Positions 1-9,221 of a DNA stretch of 64,000 nt are shown here, piece after piece. Numbering within the stretch: position 1 is the first letter of the stretch; every line of letters starts with the position of its first letter. Location: NCBI GenBank assembly GCA_938022205.1, contig CALIEB010000001.1, forward strand, positions 434,001-498,000. Direction: 5' to 3'. The notes under the pieces were generated by a model. That model was not told where the DNA came from and did not search any database. It saw only the letters and a list, made by a program, of their open reading frames with translations. The position numbers and the translations under genes were made by a program. Source of the stretch: an uncultured Anaerolineae bacterium (GTDB taxonomy: Bacteria > Chloroflexota > Anaerolineae > Aggregatilineales > Phototrophicaceae).

Positions 1-1187
1 ACAACATCCCTTGCACTATTGGCACGGCAGCTGTGCGCGACGAAGCTGCCGCGCGCCAAGAGAACATCGAAGCTACCGCGCGCCGCCTGCGCTATGGTTT
101 TCTTGCCGCCACCGCACGCACGCAAGGCGCGACCGCGCTGGTGACCGCTCACCACGCCGACGACCAAGCCGAAACAGTGTTGTGGCACGTCGTGCGCGGC
201 ACAGGGCTGGACGGTTTGGGCGGCATGGCGGAGGCTGCACCCTGCCCGTTCGCGCCCGACCTCACGCTCTATCGCCCGTTGCTGTCGCTGGCGCGCGCCG
301 ACCTACACGCCTATCAGCAGCGGCACGCCGTGCCTTTCCGCGAGGATAGCAGCAACGCCGACCTCGCTTACACGCGCAACCGCCTGAGGCACGAGGTGCT
401 GCCCGCGCTCGCCCAGCTCAACCCCAGCGTGACGCAAGCCCTGGTTAGACTGGCGGCAAACGCGCGCGATGCCCAGCACGCCGTCGACCAACAGCTTGAG
501 CAAGCACTACGCATACATGCGGTGTGCGCACAAGACGGCTGGCGTGTGCCGCGCCGCGTCTTCCTCGCGTGGGCGCGCGCTGTGCAAGCGCGTTTTGTCC
601 AACGTGCCTTTTACGCGCTAGCACCGGATGCCGAGCTAGGGCATGAGCGCGTCCAGCGTGCGCTCGCGCTGGCGGCACAAGGGCGCGGCGACCGCGTCGT
701 CGAGCTACCAGCAGGCGTGCGCGTGCGCGTGCGCGCAAGCATGTTCTGTGTCGAACGCACGCCGCCTGCGTTTGCAGCGGTGCTGCTTCCCGAAGGACAC
801 GCGCCGCAGGAGCTGACGTATGGCGCGCCTGTGCGCTTGGCGGCACACACGCTGACCATGCACGCCGCGCCGCAGCCCAACGCCATCGCACAGCTACATC
901 TGCCCGCAGGGGTGACGGTGCGGCTGCGCGCCCGCCAAACGGGTGACGCTTGGCAACCTAAAGGCTTGGGCGGACATAAACAGACGCTGAAAAAGTGGTT
1001 TATCGACCACAAAGTGCCGCTAGCAGTGCGCGCGCGCGTGCCGCTGCTAGAAGTCAACGGGCGCATTGCGGCGGTGATTTTGCGCGAAGGGTGGCACATC
1101 AGCGACGCGGCAGCGGTTACAGCAGACGCGCCCGCCACCGCGTTTTTTACGCTAGAGGAGCAGCCTACAAACCGTATATGCTCTTGA
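1..1187 (+). CDS. tilS: tRNA(Ile)-lysidine synthase, 5'-truncated by window edge
   Basis: Converts the wobble cytidine of the tRNA-Ile CAU anticodon to lysidine, using ATP and lysine. The reading frame is open from base 3, so the N-terminus with the SGGxDS PP-loop lies outside the window. Visible are the segment after the PP-loop (REN-IEATARRLRY-FL, THHADDQAETV-L-RGTGL-GL-GM) and the C-terminal TilS domain near the end (LRARQTGDAWQPKGLGGHK followed by KKWFIDHKVP). Both are typical of the family. The 3' end overlaps the convergent carboxypeptidase gene by 23 bases. About 395 residues are present, consistent with a 450-480 residue protein missing its first part. Confidence 0.9.
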   Translation, partial: NIPCTIGTAAVRDEAAARQENIEATARRLRYGFLAATARTQGATALVTAHHADDQAETVLWHVVRGTGLDGLGGMAEAAPCPFAPDLTLYRPLLSLARADLHAYQQRHAVPFREDSSNADLAYTRNRLRHEVLPALAQLNPSVTQALVRLAANARDAQHAVDQQLEQALRIHAVCAQDGWRVPRRVFLAWARAVQARFVQRAFYALAPDAELGHERVQRALALAAQGRGDRVVELPAGVRVRVRASMFCVERTPPAFAAVLLPEGHAPQELTYGAPVRLAAHTLTMHAAPQPNAIAQLHLPAGVTVRLRARQTGDAWQPKGLGGHKQTLKKWFIDHKVPLAVRARVPLLEVNGRIAAVILREGWHISDAAAVTADAPATAFFTLEEQPTNRICS

Positions 1188-2652
1188 ACTTGCGCTCAAG
1201 ATAGTCCATATAGGGCGTGCTGTCGATGTCGCCGCCGGTGATGCGCTGGGTCAGCTCGGCGGCAGTGTACTTGCGCCCGTGCTGGTGAATGTTAACGCGC
1301 AGCCAGTCCAACAGCGTGTCAAACTTGCCCTGCGCGATGTCATCAGGAATGCTGGGATGCGCCGCCAACGCCGCGTTATAATACTGCACCGAAAGCAAAT
1401 TGCCCAGCGCGTAGGTGGGGAAGTAGCCCATCAAGCCCGACGACCAATGCACATCTTGCAGCACACCTTGCGCGTCGTCGGGCGGCGTGATGCCTAAGTA
1501 TTCCTCAAAGCGACCATTCCACTCCTTAGGCAGGTCTTGCACACGAATTTTGCCCGTCAAGATGTCCTTTTCTAGGTCAAAGCGCAGCATAATGTGCAAG
1601 TTGTAAGTAGCTTCGTCCGCCTCCACGCGGATAAACGACCGCTGCACTTTGTTAATGCCCTTCACAAAGGCTTCTAAAGAGACACGCGCCAGCTGCGGAA
1701 AGGTTTGCTGCAGCTGGGGCAACGCCCATGACCAGAAGCCTGCGCTGCGCCCGACGATGTTCTCCCAAAGGCGCGACTGCGACTCATGCACGCCCAACGA
1801 CGTGCCGCCCGCTAGCGGCGTGCCGTCCAGCTCTTGCGCACTGCCTTGCTCGTACATGGCATGACCCGCCTCATGCATCATGCCAAACAACGCCGGATTA
1901 AGGAAGTCGTCGTAAAAGCGCGTCGTGATGCGCACGTCGTTCACGCCAAAGCTGGTGCAGAAAGGATGCACCGACACCGCTTGCACGCCGCGCGACATGT
2001 CAAAGCCAAACTTCTGCACGATGTCGAGGGCAAAAGCACGCTGCTTGTCCCTGTCAAACGGCTGGTGTAGGAAGCTGTCGTCGACCTGTGGCTGGCGGCT
2101 GAGCGTGTCCACCAATGCCACCAAACGCGCGCGATGCCCGTCAAAGATGCGCGTCACGTCGGCGGTGGTCATGCCCCGCTCATAGCGTTTGAGCAACCCG
2201 TCATAGGGGTGTTCGTCATAGCCCATGTACTCCGCCGCTTGCTGCATCTTCGCGACAAGCTGCGCCAGCACGGGGGCAAACTGCGAAAAGTCGCTCTCGG
2301 CGCGCGCTTTCGCCCATATTCCGTGCGACATGGCAACCAGCTGGGTAAGCTCCGCCACAAACGCCGCAGGAAAGCGCGTCGCACGGTCGTAGTCCTCTTG
2401 CAAAACCGCCACCGCGCGCGCCTCGTCGCTGGCAGGATCCGCCGCATCACGCGCCGCCTCCAGCAAGCGCGCGGTCGTCTCGCTAGTGTGCAGCTCATGC
2501 TCCATGCGCGATAGCGTGGCGAGCTGGCGCGCGCGCCCTGCCGCCCCGCCCGGCGGCATTTGCGTTTGCTGGTCCCAACGCAGCACTGACGCAGCAGCGC
2601 GCAGGTCAACAAGCGTGCGGTAGTGCTGAAGAAGCGTTTGGTAAGGTGTCAT
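1165..2652 (-). CDS. M32 family carboxypeptidase Taq
   Basis: Zinc metallocarboxypeptidase of family M32, a cytoplasmic enzyme removing C-terminal amino acids from peptides. The 495-residue length is the family norm. The zinc motif HEAGH is at residues 260-264 and the third-ligand segment HESQSRLWEN at 289-298. The HPF motif (229-231) and the DxRITTR-like stretch (VNDVRITTRF, about 238-247) are also family hallmarks. The start ATG is supported by an extended -10 promoter about 45 bases upstream (TGC-TATGAT on the minus strand). It is transcribed divergently from the antiporter gene and converges on tilS. Confidence 0.95.
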   Translation of the reverse strand: MTPYQTLLQHYRTLVDLRAAASVLRWDQQTQMPPGGAAGRARQLATLSRMEHELHTSETTARLLEAARDAADPASDEARAVAVLQEDYDRATRFPAAFVAELTQLVAMSHGIWAKARAESDFSQFAPVLAQLVAKMQQAAEYMGYDEHPYDGLLKRYERGMTTADVTRIFDGHRARLVALVDTLSRQPQVDDSFLHQPFDRDKQRAFALDIVQKFGFDMSRGVQAVSVHPFCTSFGVNDVRITTRFYDDFLNPALFGMMHEAGHAMYEQGSAQELDGTPLAGGTSLGVHESQSRLWENIVGRSAGFWSWALPQLQQTFPQLARVSLEAFVKGINKVQRSFIRVEADEATYNLHIMLRFDLEKDILTGKIRVQDLPKEWNGRFEEYLGITPPDDAQGVLQDVHWSSGLMGYFPTYALGNLLSVQYYNAALAAHPSIPDDIAQGKFDTLLDWLRVNIHQHGRKYTAAELTQRITGGDIDSTPYMDYLERKFKSIYGL

Positions 2653-2692
2653 GCAAAAATCCTTAAATGCTCAAAACAATGCAACAGACCCC

Positions 2693-2701
2693 ATCATAGC
2701 A
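2693..2701 (-). promoter_or_regulatory. Extended -10 promoter of the M32 peptidase gene
   Basis: On the minus strand the bases read TGC-TATGAT, an extended -10 element about 40 bases before the start codon. No convincing -35 is seen. Confidence 0.5.
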
Positions 2702-2703
2702 CG

Positions 2704-2734
2704 CGCAAACCCCCAATAAAAAGGGGTATTTGCG
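2704..2734. repeat. Interrupted palindrome between divergent genes
   Basis: CGCAAA (2704-2709) pairs with TTTGCG (2729-2734), and inside it CCCC pairs with GGGG around an A-rich loop. It lies between the two divergent -10 elements (2693-2701 minus; TATACT at 2750-2755 plus). It could be an operator or an RNA hairpin; the sequence does not decide. Confidence 0.4.
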
Positions 2735-2827
2735 AGAGCAACAGTTGTATATACTAATGCCCGCACAGCGGCATACGCCGTTTTTTTCTTTATCCAGCCT
2801 CGTATTTATATCAGAAGGTTTGCACCT

Positions 2828-3802
2828 ATGGAAAACGTACTGTTGGTGATAGGTGGTTTGTTTGGCTTGTTTTTTGGGGGCGAATTCCTCATTAAAGGGG
2901 CAGGACGCATCGCGCTGCGGCTGCGCGTGCCTTCACTCATCATCGGGCTGACGATCGTCTCGGTCGGCACATCGATGCCCGAGCTGCTGGTCAGCGTGCA
3001 GGCGGCACTGCGCGGCATCCCCGAAATTGCAGTCGGCAACGTCATCGGCTCAAATATCGCCAACATCGGCTTGATTTTAGGCATTGGCGGCGTACTGCAC
3101 GCCATCAACGTCAAACGAACGTTGGTGCGCCGCGAAATCCCCATGATGATCGGTGTGACCGCACTGGGAACGCTGTTCATCTTAGACGGGCAGCTGCAGC
3201 GACTAGACGGGCTCATTTTGGTAGCGGGCTTTGTCGCCATTTCGGGCTTGTTCTACTGGCTAGCGCAGGACGCACGCAAAGGCGGCGAATTAACCGACGA
3301 AGACCCGCACGAAAATATTGACCCCGCCAAAATCAACGTGCCGCTGGAGCTTGCGCGCGTGGGGGTGTCGATTGTCGCGCTCTTCATCGGGTCAGAAGCC
3401 TTAATTAACGGCTCGACAGCAATTGCCCGCGCCCTCTTCATCCCCGAGTTTCTCATAGGCTTGACGATGGTCGCTGTTGGCACGTCGCTGCCCGAGCTCG
3501 TGACGACCATCGTGGCTTCACGACGCGGCGAAAACGACATCTTGGTGGGCAACATCGTCGGCTCGAACATCGCCAACCTGCTGCTGGTGCTGGGCATGAC
3601 CACCGTTATCCAGCCGTTTGCGGTCACGGGCGTGGGCGCACTTGAGATTGCCGTCATGAACGGCTTCGCGCTGCTGCTGCTGCCCTTCGCCATCAACAAC
3701 CACATCTCGTTCAGAGAATCCGCCCTGCTGTTAGGGGCTTACACCGCCTTCGTGGTCTACAGCTTCGTGGCAGTGAGCGGCGCGGGCGTGCTACCAGCTT
3801 AA
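2828..3802 (+). CDS. Calcium/sodium antiporter, CaCA superfamily (YrbG-like)
   Basis: Integral membrane cation exchanger that exports calcium in exchange for sodium or protons. The 324-residue protein has the two inverted alpha repeats of the family. GTSMPE at residues 47-52 is followed by GNVIGSN at 70-76, and GTSLPE at 218-223 is followed by GNIVGSN at 241-247. The acidic residues in these repeats form the ion site. About ten hydrophobic segments are visible, with a hydrophilic loop at about 148-170. It is a single gene with a TATACT -10 at 2750-2755. Confidence 0.93.
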   Translation: MENVLLVIGGLFGLFFGGEFLIKGAGRIALRLRVPSLIIGLTIVSVGTSMPELLVSVQAALRGIPEIAVGNVIGSNIANIGLILGIGGVLHAINVKRTLVRREIPMMIGVTALGTLFILDGQLQRLDGLILVAGFVAISGLFYWLAQDARKGGELTDEDPHENIDPAKINVPLELARVGVSIVALFIGSEALINGSTAIARALFIPEFLIGLTMVAVGTSLPELVTTIVASRRGENDILVGNIVGSNIANLLLVLGMTTVIQPFAVTGVGALEIAVMNGFALLLLPFAINNHISFRESALLLGAYTAFVVYSFVAVSGAGVLPA

Positions 3803-3819
3803 GTTTATCCCACAAGGTG

Positions 3820-3828
3820 TGTTATACT
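3820..3828 (+). promoter_or_regulatory. Extended -10 promoter for the HhH protein and SH3b lipoprotein genes
   Basis: TGT-TATACT lies about 77 bases before the chosen start at 3905. It fits the extended -10 type seen throughout the window. Confidence 0.55.
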
Positions 3829-3904
3829 GTAAGCACTCACAGGGCAAAGGGAGGCGAGTTCCTCGATGACAGCGCAGGAAACACACAAGAGGGAGGGTGA
3901 CGGC

Positions 3905-4396
3905 ATGTTCTGGTTTTTCGCGTTCGTCGTGGCGGCAGTGGTCATTTGGTGGTGGCTAAGCCGTAACGATAGCCAAACGCCAAATGAGTTTGCCAGCAAA
4001 GCCGAAGACCGCTTGCGTCAAGCGCAGCACAACCTTGAGCAAGCGGCACAAAAAGCCCGCGAAACGCTGGCACACACGGCGGAAGTCGCACAAGAAGCCG
4101 CCGAAACCGCGCGCGAACGCCTCGAGCAAACAGCACAGGAAGCCGCCGAAGCAGTACTAGACACCGCACAAAGCGAAGACGCGCCAACGGTCTATGATGA
4201 CTTCACGCGCATTAACGGCATTGGCGAAGCCTCACAAGCTATTCTGTACGCGGCGGGCATCACGACCTATCGCCAGCTTGCCGCGCTGAGCGAGGACGAA
4301 CTGCTGGCGATTATCCGTGCGGGCGGCGGGCGCAAGTCACCGAGCATGGCGACATGGGCGGCGCAAGCACAAGCTCTTTTGGACAACGAGGCGTAG
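3905..4396 (+). CDS. Membrane-anchored coiled-coil protein with C-terminal helix-hairpin-helix domain
   Basis: A single N-terminal transmembrane helix (MFWFFAFVVAAVVIWWWLS) is followed by about 75 residues of Ala/Glu/Gln-rich heptad-like helix. The C-terminal 60 residues carry an HhH_5-type fold (FTRINGIGEASQAILYAAGI, then TYRQLAALSEDELLAII). HhH domains usually bind DNA non-specifically, but in this short membrane-anchored architecture the role is unknown. The start at 3905 has a GGGAGGG ribosome site 7 bases upstream. An ATG at 3866 would add 13 residues, with a weaker site. The lipoprotein gene follows after 2 bases, so the two are co-transcribed. Confidence 0.7.
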   Translation: MFWFFAFVVAAVVIWWWLSRNDSQTPNEFASKAEDRLRQAQHNLEQAAQKARETLAHTAEVAQEAAETARERLEQTAQEAAEAVLDTAQSEDAPTVYDDFTRINGIGEASQAILYAAGITTYRQLAALSEDELLAIIRAGGGRKSPSMATWAAQAQALLDNEA

Positions 4397-4398
4397 GC

Positions 4399-5913
4399 AT
4401 GGTGGTAACGACATGGGGCGTGCGCGCCACGTGCGCGCTAGGCGCGTTGCTGGCGGCATGCGTCCCCCAAGCTCCTGCGCCGAGCGTGCGCCTCGTGGAT
4501 GACCAACCTGCCCGCACGCCTGTGGTCATTTTCGTCACGCCCACGCCCCAGCCCACCGCTATTCCCACGCTAGAGCTTTTCGTGCCGAGCAGCACGCCCA
4601 CACCTGCCCCCAGCCTTACGCCCACGCTCGACAGCGCGCAGCTGCAAGCGCAGTGCAAGGCGCGCCTTGACGAACTATTCAGTGCCGCCTCGCAGGCGTG
4701 TCTCGGCGCGCCGAGCGGATACTTTTGCAACGGCGGGCTGCCGCCCCAAGTCGAGCCAGCGGGCGCAATTGCCCATTCGTTAGCCAACGTCGGCGCGCTG
4801 GTCGAAGCCGAGCTTATCGACGCGGTCAACCCGCCGCCCCTGATGACGCACAACAGCGGCGGCGTGATGTGGCTGCACCTGCGCGACCGCGTGGTGATTA
4901 ACGCGCTGCTGGTGGGCGATGTGCTGATGCGCGACGTTACGCCGCTTGATATGGGCTTCCCTAAGTGGAAGTCCTTCACGGTTGAGACACGCCCACAGCA
5001 ACATCCCTGTCAGGGCTTACCTGAGAGCCTGTTTGTGGCGCAAGGCTTATACGGGCAGCCGACAAACTTTGTCATCAACGGCGTGTCGGTCGACTTAAAC
5101 GGCACAGTCGTGGTCGAAACCGTCGAGCAGACCACGCACTTTGTCGCCATCGAGGGTTTGGTGCGCCTGACTGTCAACGGCGTGCCGCGCAGCCTTTTCC
5201 CGGGACAGCAGCTGAACGTGGCGTACAACGCCGGCGATTGGACGCGACCGCTCGGTATGCCGCCCGACCCCGTGCCGCTTACGTGGTCGCTCATCGCGCA
5301 CCTGCCGGTCGCTATCATGGACAGACCGGTCTTGCTGCCCCAAAGCGGCTACGTGACCACCAGCGTCAAAGTCAACATGCGCGCCGCGCCGTCGGTATCG
5401 TCGCGCTTGCTCTTTCAAGTGCCGCCCAACGAAGTCTTAAGCGTGCTGGCGCAAAACAGCGCGGGCGATTGGTATCACGTGCGCTTGGGCAATGGCGAAA
5501 CGGGTTGGATGTCCGCTGAGCTGCTCAACAAGTTTCTCGGCAGCATTGAAATAACCTACGATGCTACGCCACTGCCGCCCCAGCGTTACGGCGGGCTTGG
5601 CACGCGCGCTAAGGTGATTAGCCCGCAAGGCGGCAACTTGCGCCAAGCTCCCGACACATCTTTCGGGGTCATCACCACGCTGCCCAGCGGCACGGAAGTC
5701 CAACTGTTGGAGCGCAGCCCTTACAGCGCGTGGGTGAAAGTCAACGCCAACGGCACAGTAGGCTGGCTGGCGTTGGTGACGCTCGAGACGCAGTCGGTCA
5801 TCAGCTTCTTGCCGGTGGATTATGAGGTGCCGCTGCCGCCGCGCCCCACCGCCACGCCCTTCTTAGGCTATGGCGGCGGACACGCCTATCCCAACCCCAG
5901 CGGCGGGCAGTAA
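4399..5913 (+). CDS. Secreted lipoprotein with tandem SH3b domains
   Basis: The start at 4399 gives a signal peptide ending in the lipobox LLAAC. A Thr/Pro-rich linker of about 60 residues (TPTPQPT, STPTPAPSLTPT) follows, typical of Chloroflexota cell-surface proteins. The middle part has paired cysteines and a FecR-like segment ending in VNGVPRSLFPGQQLNVAY. Two bacterial SH3 domains lie near the C-terminus: VNMRAAPSVSSRLL with GDWYHVRLGNGETGW, and GNLRQAPDTSFGVI with AWVKVNANGTVGW. SH3b modules usually bind peptidoglycan or cell-surface ligands. The cysteine and FecR-like parts resemble the genes at 40168 and 44777. The gene ends 1 base before the convergent radA. Confidence 0.8.
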   Translation: MVVTTWGVRATCALGALLAACVPQAPAPSVRLVDDQPARTPVVIFVTPTPQPTAIPTLELFVPSSTPTPAPSLTPTLDSAQLQAQCKARLDELFSAASQACLGAPSGYFCNGGLPPQVEPAGAIAHSLANVGALVEAELIDAVNPPPLMTHNSGGVMWLHLRDRVVINALLVGDVLMRDVTPLDMGFPKWKSFTVETRPQQHPCQGLPESLFVAQGLYGQPTNFVINGVSVDLNGTVVVETVEQTTHFVAIEGLVRLTVNGVPRSLFPGQQLNVAYNAGDWTRPLGMPPDPVPLTWSLIAHLPVAIMDRPVLLPQSGYVTTSVKVNMRAAPSVSSRLLFQVPPNEVLSVLAQNSAGDWYHVRLGNGETGWMSAELLNKFLGSIEITYDATPLPPQRYGGLGTRAKVISPQGGNLRQAPDTSFGVITTLPSGTEVQLLERSPYSAWVKVNANGTVGWLALVTLETQSVISFLPVDYEVPLPPRPTATPFLGYGGGHAYPNPSGGQ

Positions 5914-5914
5914 G

Positions 5915-7285
5915 CTACACGCCAATGACGCGCAGCGCGTCGGCGATACTGCGGCACTCGATGAGCTGCACGCCTTGCGGCACGTCCTCAAGGCGGCGGC
6001 GCATCTTGGGCAACACAACCTTGCGAAAGCCAATTTTGGCGGCTTCGTTGACCCGTGCGCTGAGCTGTGACACGGCGCGCAGCTCGCCGCTCAAGCCAAT
6101 CTCGCCCAAGACCGCGCAATCCGCCGGCATAGGCTTGTCAAAGTAACTGCTGGCGATCGCCATCGCCATCGCCAAGTCGTTGGCGGGTTCGGTGATTTTC
6201 ATGCCGCCCACCACGTTGACGAAAATGTCATGCTCGAACAGCCGCAACCCCATGCGCTTCGTCAGCACCGCACTAATCAGCAGCAAGCGGTTGAGGTCAA
6301 CGCCGTTGGGCGTGCGGCGCGCGTTGCCGAAGGTGGTCGGGCTAGTAAGTGCCTGCACTTCGACCAACAGCGGGCGCGTGCCTTCCATCGTCACGGCAAT
6401 CGCCGAGCCCGACGCATTGAGCGCGCGCTCAGCAAGGAACGCCTCTGATGGGTTCGGCACTTCGACCATGCCCACGCCTTGCATCTCAAACACGCCGACC
6501 TCGCTAGTCGCGCCAAAGCGGTTCTTAACGCTGCGCAGCAGCCGAAACGACTGGAACGGGTCACCCTCTAGATAAAGCACCGTGTCCACAATGTGTTCCA
6601 GCACACGTGGTCCCGCAATCGCGCCCTCTTTGGTGACATGCCCAATCAAAAACACGGTCACGCCGCTGGTCTTGGCGAACTGCTGTAGGCGGCTGGCGCA
6701 CTCGCGCACCTGCGACACCAGACCCGGCGAGGCATCCACGCTGTCGCTGTGAACGGTCTGAATGCTGTCGACAATCAAAATCACCGGCTTAATGCGCATG
6801 ACATGCTCAAAAATCGCGTCAAGATTGGTCTCGGTAAGCAAGAACAAATCCGGCGCATCAATTTTCAGGCGGTCGGCGCGCATCTTGATTTGGCGCGTGC
6901 TTTCCTCGCCGCTAACGTAAAGCACCGTGCCATGCACGTTCGCTAGCAGCGCGGAGGTTTGCAGCAAAAGCGTGGACTTGCCCGCGCCCGGCTCGCCGCC
7001 AATCAGCACGATGCTGCCCGCCACCAAGCCCCCGCCTAGCACGCGGCTGAACTCCTCGATTGGCACAAAGAGACGGTCTTCTTGCTCGGTGCCGACCTCG
7101 TGCAACCGCTGCGGCGTGCTGGTGAAACTGTGCGGGCGCAAGGTGGCACGCGGCGCGGCTTTTGTCGCCACTTCAACGACCTCGACCATTGTGTTAAACG
7201 CGCCGCAGTTCGGGCAGCGTCCCATCTTCGCGGGAGCTTGCCGCCCGCACGCTGTACACTGGTAGATAACCCGCGCCTTCGCCAT
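5915..7285 (-). CDS. radA: DNA repair protein RadA/Sms
   Basis: RecA-like ATPase and branch-migration helicase acting on recombination intermediates. At 456 residues it has full family length. An N-terminal zinc finger has cysteines 10, 13, 24 and 27. Walker A (GEPGAGKST) is at 97-105, the RadA-specific KNRFG motif at 254-258, and a Lon-protease-like C-terminal domain follows (GGMKITEPANDLAMAMAI). A GGAG ribosome site precedes the ATG. A palindrome GAAC-AAGT-GTTC of the LexA-box type lies 16 bases upstream of the start, next to a TAGAAT -10, which predicts SOS control. Confidence 0.97.
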   Translation of the reverse strand: MAKARVIYQCTACGRQAPAKMGRCPNCGAFNTMVEVVEVATKAAPRATLRPHSFTSTPQRLHEVGTEQEDRLFVPIEEFSRVLGGGLVAGSIVLIGGEPGAGKSTLLLQTSALLANVHGTVLYVSGEESTRQIKMRADRLKIDAPDLFLLTETNLDAIFEHVMRIKPVILIVDSIQTVHSDSVDASPGLVSQVRECASRLQQFAKTSGVTVFLIGHVTKEGAIAGPRVLEHIVDTVLYLEGDPFQSFRLLRSVKNRFGATSEVGVFEMQGVGMVEVPNPSEAFLAERALNASGSAIAVTMEGTRPLLVEVQALTSPTTFGNARRTPNGVDLNRLLLISAVLTKRMGLRLFEHDIFVNVVGGMKITEPANDLAMAMAIASSYFDKPMPADCAVLGEIGLSGELRAVSQLSARVNEAAKIGFRKVVLPKMRRRLEDVPQGVQLIECRSIADALRVIGV

Positions 7286-7300
7286 GCCCTATCTCCTTTT

Positions 7301-7312
7301 GAACAAGTGTTC
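7301..7312 (-). promoter_or_regulatory. LexA-like operator (GAAC-N4-GTTC) before radA
   Basis: The perfect palindrome GAACAAGTGTTC matches the Gram-positive-type LexA/DinR half-sites GAAC...GTTC. It lies just downstream of the minus-strand -10 (TAGAAT, 7315-7320), so a bound repressor would block radA transcription. Confidence 0.65.
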
Positions 7313-7395
7313 TTATTCTAACGGGGCAAAAGCCATAAGGAAAGACTGAAAGAGCTTCAACTTGGTTAAAAATGCCCAATTTGTCCGTATAGACT

Positions 7396-7424
7396 TTGGT
7401 GAAAACGGTTATTTGCGCTACAAT
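7396..7424 (+). promoter_or_regulatory. Promoter of the peptide ABC importer operon
   Basis: TTGGTG (7396-7401), a 17-base spacer and TACAAT (7419-7424) form a sigma-70 type promoter, leaving a leader of about 85 bases before the start codon at 7516. Confidence 0.55.
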
Positions 7425-7515
7425 ACGTGTGACCTATATTAGTCTAAGACGTGTTCGCTCCGCATAAAGTCGGCATGTCTTATTTACCCAAACTATAGTG
7501 TTTAGGAGTTGAGTT

Positions 7516-9201
7516 ATGTTCAAAGCAACACACCGCATCGTTGCGCTCGTGGTCATCCTCACGTTTGTGATGATGGGCGCAGTGCAAGCACAAGGCAAGA
7601 AGGTCATTTACTCTTCGCGTCAGATGGGTCCGGATGACATTCCCACGCTCGACCCCGCCGTCGCCGAAGACGTGCCTTCTATTCAGGTCATCAGCCAAAT
7701 CTTCCCCGAACTCGTCCGCGCCAACGAGCTGACTTCAGCCAACGAGGACGGCATGGCGACCGTCTCCATCAGCGACGACGGCTTAGTGTTCACCTTCAAC
7801 ATCACGCCCAAAGTGCCTTGGGTGCGCTATGATGCCGCCAGCGACAGCGTCGTCGTGGTGACCGACGAGAACGGCAACCCGCGCTATGTCACCGCCGCCG
7901 ACTTTGCCTATGGCATGATGCGCTCGCTTGACCCCGCCCTCGCCAGCTACTACGGCGGCGTGTTATCGAAGTGGGTCGCCGGCGCGAAAGAGTACAACAC
8001 AGCGGGCGAAGGGGCTGACCTAGAAGCTCTCAAGGCAGCCGTTGGCATCAAAGTGGTCGACGACTACACGCTCGAAGTGACCGCCAGCAAGCCCTCGCCC
8101 ATCGTGGAATCCATTTTTGCCATGTGGATGACAGTGGCACAGCCGCAGTGGGTGATTGAAGAGTTCGGTGACTTCTGGATTGAGGCGGAAAACATCGTGT
8201 CCTACGGTCCCTTCGCCATCAAGTCTTGGGACAGAAACGCAGGTGGCAGCCTTGTGATGGTCAAGAACCCGCACTTCCCGGGCAGCAACGCCATCCCGCA
8301 AGCCAAGATTGACGAAGTGGTCTTCCGCTTCCTCGACGTAGAAGCACAGTTCACCGCCTATGAAGCTGGCGAGTTGGACGTTTCGGAAGTGCCGCCGTCG
8401 GCAATTGCCCGCATCCGCAGCGATGCCGAACTCAGCAAGCAGTTGCACGTAGACCCCGGTTCAGGCACCTACTACTACGGCTTTAACGTGCGCATTGAGC
8501 CGTTTAACGACCCGCGCGCAGTTCTAGCCTTCTCGCTTGCCATTGACCGCGAAGCTATCACCACCAATATCACCGGTCGTGGTGAAATTCCAGCTGGTTT
8601 CTTCAGCTCGCCCACGCTCGTCGCCGCACCCACCAGCGAAACGCACCCGGACATCGCCGTAAGCTACAACCCTGAAGAAGCTAAGGCACTGTGGGAAGCG
8701 TACCTTGCCGACACCGGCAAGAAATCCAGCGACTTCGCGCTCAATATCCTGCACAACAACAGCAGCTTGCACGCGGCGATTGCGCAGGCAATCCAACAGA
8801 TGTGGAAAGAGACCTTAGGCGTGTCGGTCAACATCACCGCGCAGGACTTCGGCACGTATCTCTCGACGCGCCGCGACGCTGACATCTTCCGCGCCGGCTG
8901 GCTGTACGACTATCCCGACACGAACAACTTCCTGTTCGACGTGTTCCACAGCTCCAACGACCCGGACACCGGCTTTAACAACGCCGAGTTCGATGCCCTC
9001 GTCGAACAAGCGCAAGTGTTGTCCGACACCGACGCGCGCCGTGAGCTGTACGCCCAAGCAGAGAAGCTGCTCATCCGCGATGCGGCAGCTATCGCCCCCA
9101 TCTACTACTACGTCGCGCTGAACATGACCAAGCCCTACGTTGAGCGCACCTACAGCGTTATCGGGCGCGAATACTACGAAAAGTGGGACATTAACCGCTA
9201 A
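7516..9201 (+). CDS. Peptide ABC transporter substrate-binding protein (SBP_bac_5)
   Basis: Secreted solute-binding protein of the OppA/DppA family, 561 residues. It has an N-terminal signal peptide (hydrophobic VALVVILTFVMMGAVQAQG, cut near VQA). Family segments include DIPTLDPAVAEDVPS near the N-terminus, VSYGPFAIKSWDRNAGGSLVMVKNPHF in the middle (shown here only as markers of the fold) and an NxxFN-EFDALV-A region near the C-terminus. It captures oligopeptides or related substrates for the two permeases downstream. A hairpin follows the stop, which would allow the binding protein to be made in excess of the permeases. Confidence 0.92.
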   Translation: MFKATHRIVALVVILTFVMMGAVQAQGKKVIYSSRQMGPDDIPTLDPAVAEDVPSIQVISQIFPELVRANELTSANEDGMATVSISDDGLVFTFNITPKVPWVRYDAASDSVVVVTDENGNPRYVTAADFAYGMMRSLDPALASYYGGVLSKWVAGAKEYNTAGEGADLEALKAAVGIKVVDDYTLEVTASKPSPIVESIFAMWMTVAQPQWVIEEFGDFWIEAENIVSYGPFAIKSWDRNAGGSLVMVKNPHFPGSNAIPQAKIDEVVFRFLDVEAQFTAYEAGELDVSEVPPSAIARIRSDAELSKQLHVDPGSGTYYYGFNVRIEPFNDPRAVLAFSLAIDREAITTNITGRGEIPAGFFSSPTLVAAPTSETHPDIAVSYNPEEAKALWEAYLADTGKKSSDFALNILHNNSSLHAAIAQAIQQMWKETLGVSVNITAQDFGTYLSTRRDADIFRAGWLYDYPDTNNFLFDVFHSSNDPDTGFNNAEFDALVEQAQVLSDTDARRELYAQAEKLLIRDAAAIAPIYYYVALNMTKPYVERTYSVIGREYYEKWDINR

Positions 9202-9221
9202 GTTTTAGCGGGTATCTTCTT

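Noticed and set aside
4441-4980. Open frames on the minus strand inside the SH3b lipoprotein gene
   Set aside because: High GC content keeps shadow frames open; they lack ribosome sites and recognisable domains, while the plus frame has signal peptide and SH3b motifs.
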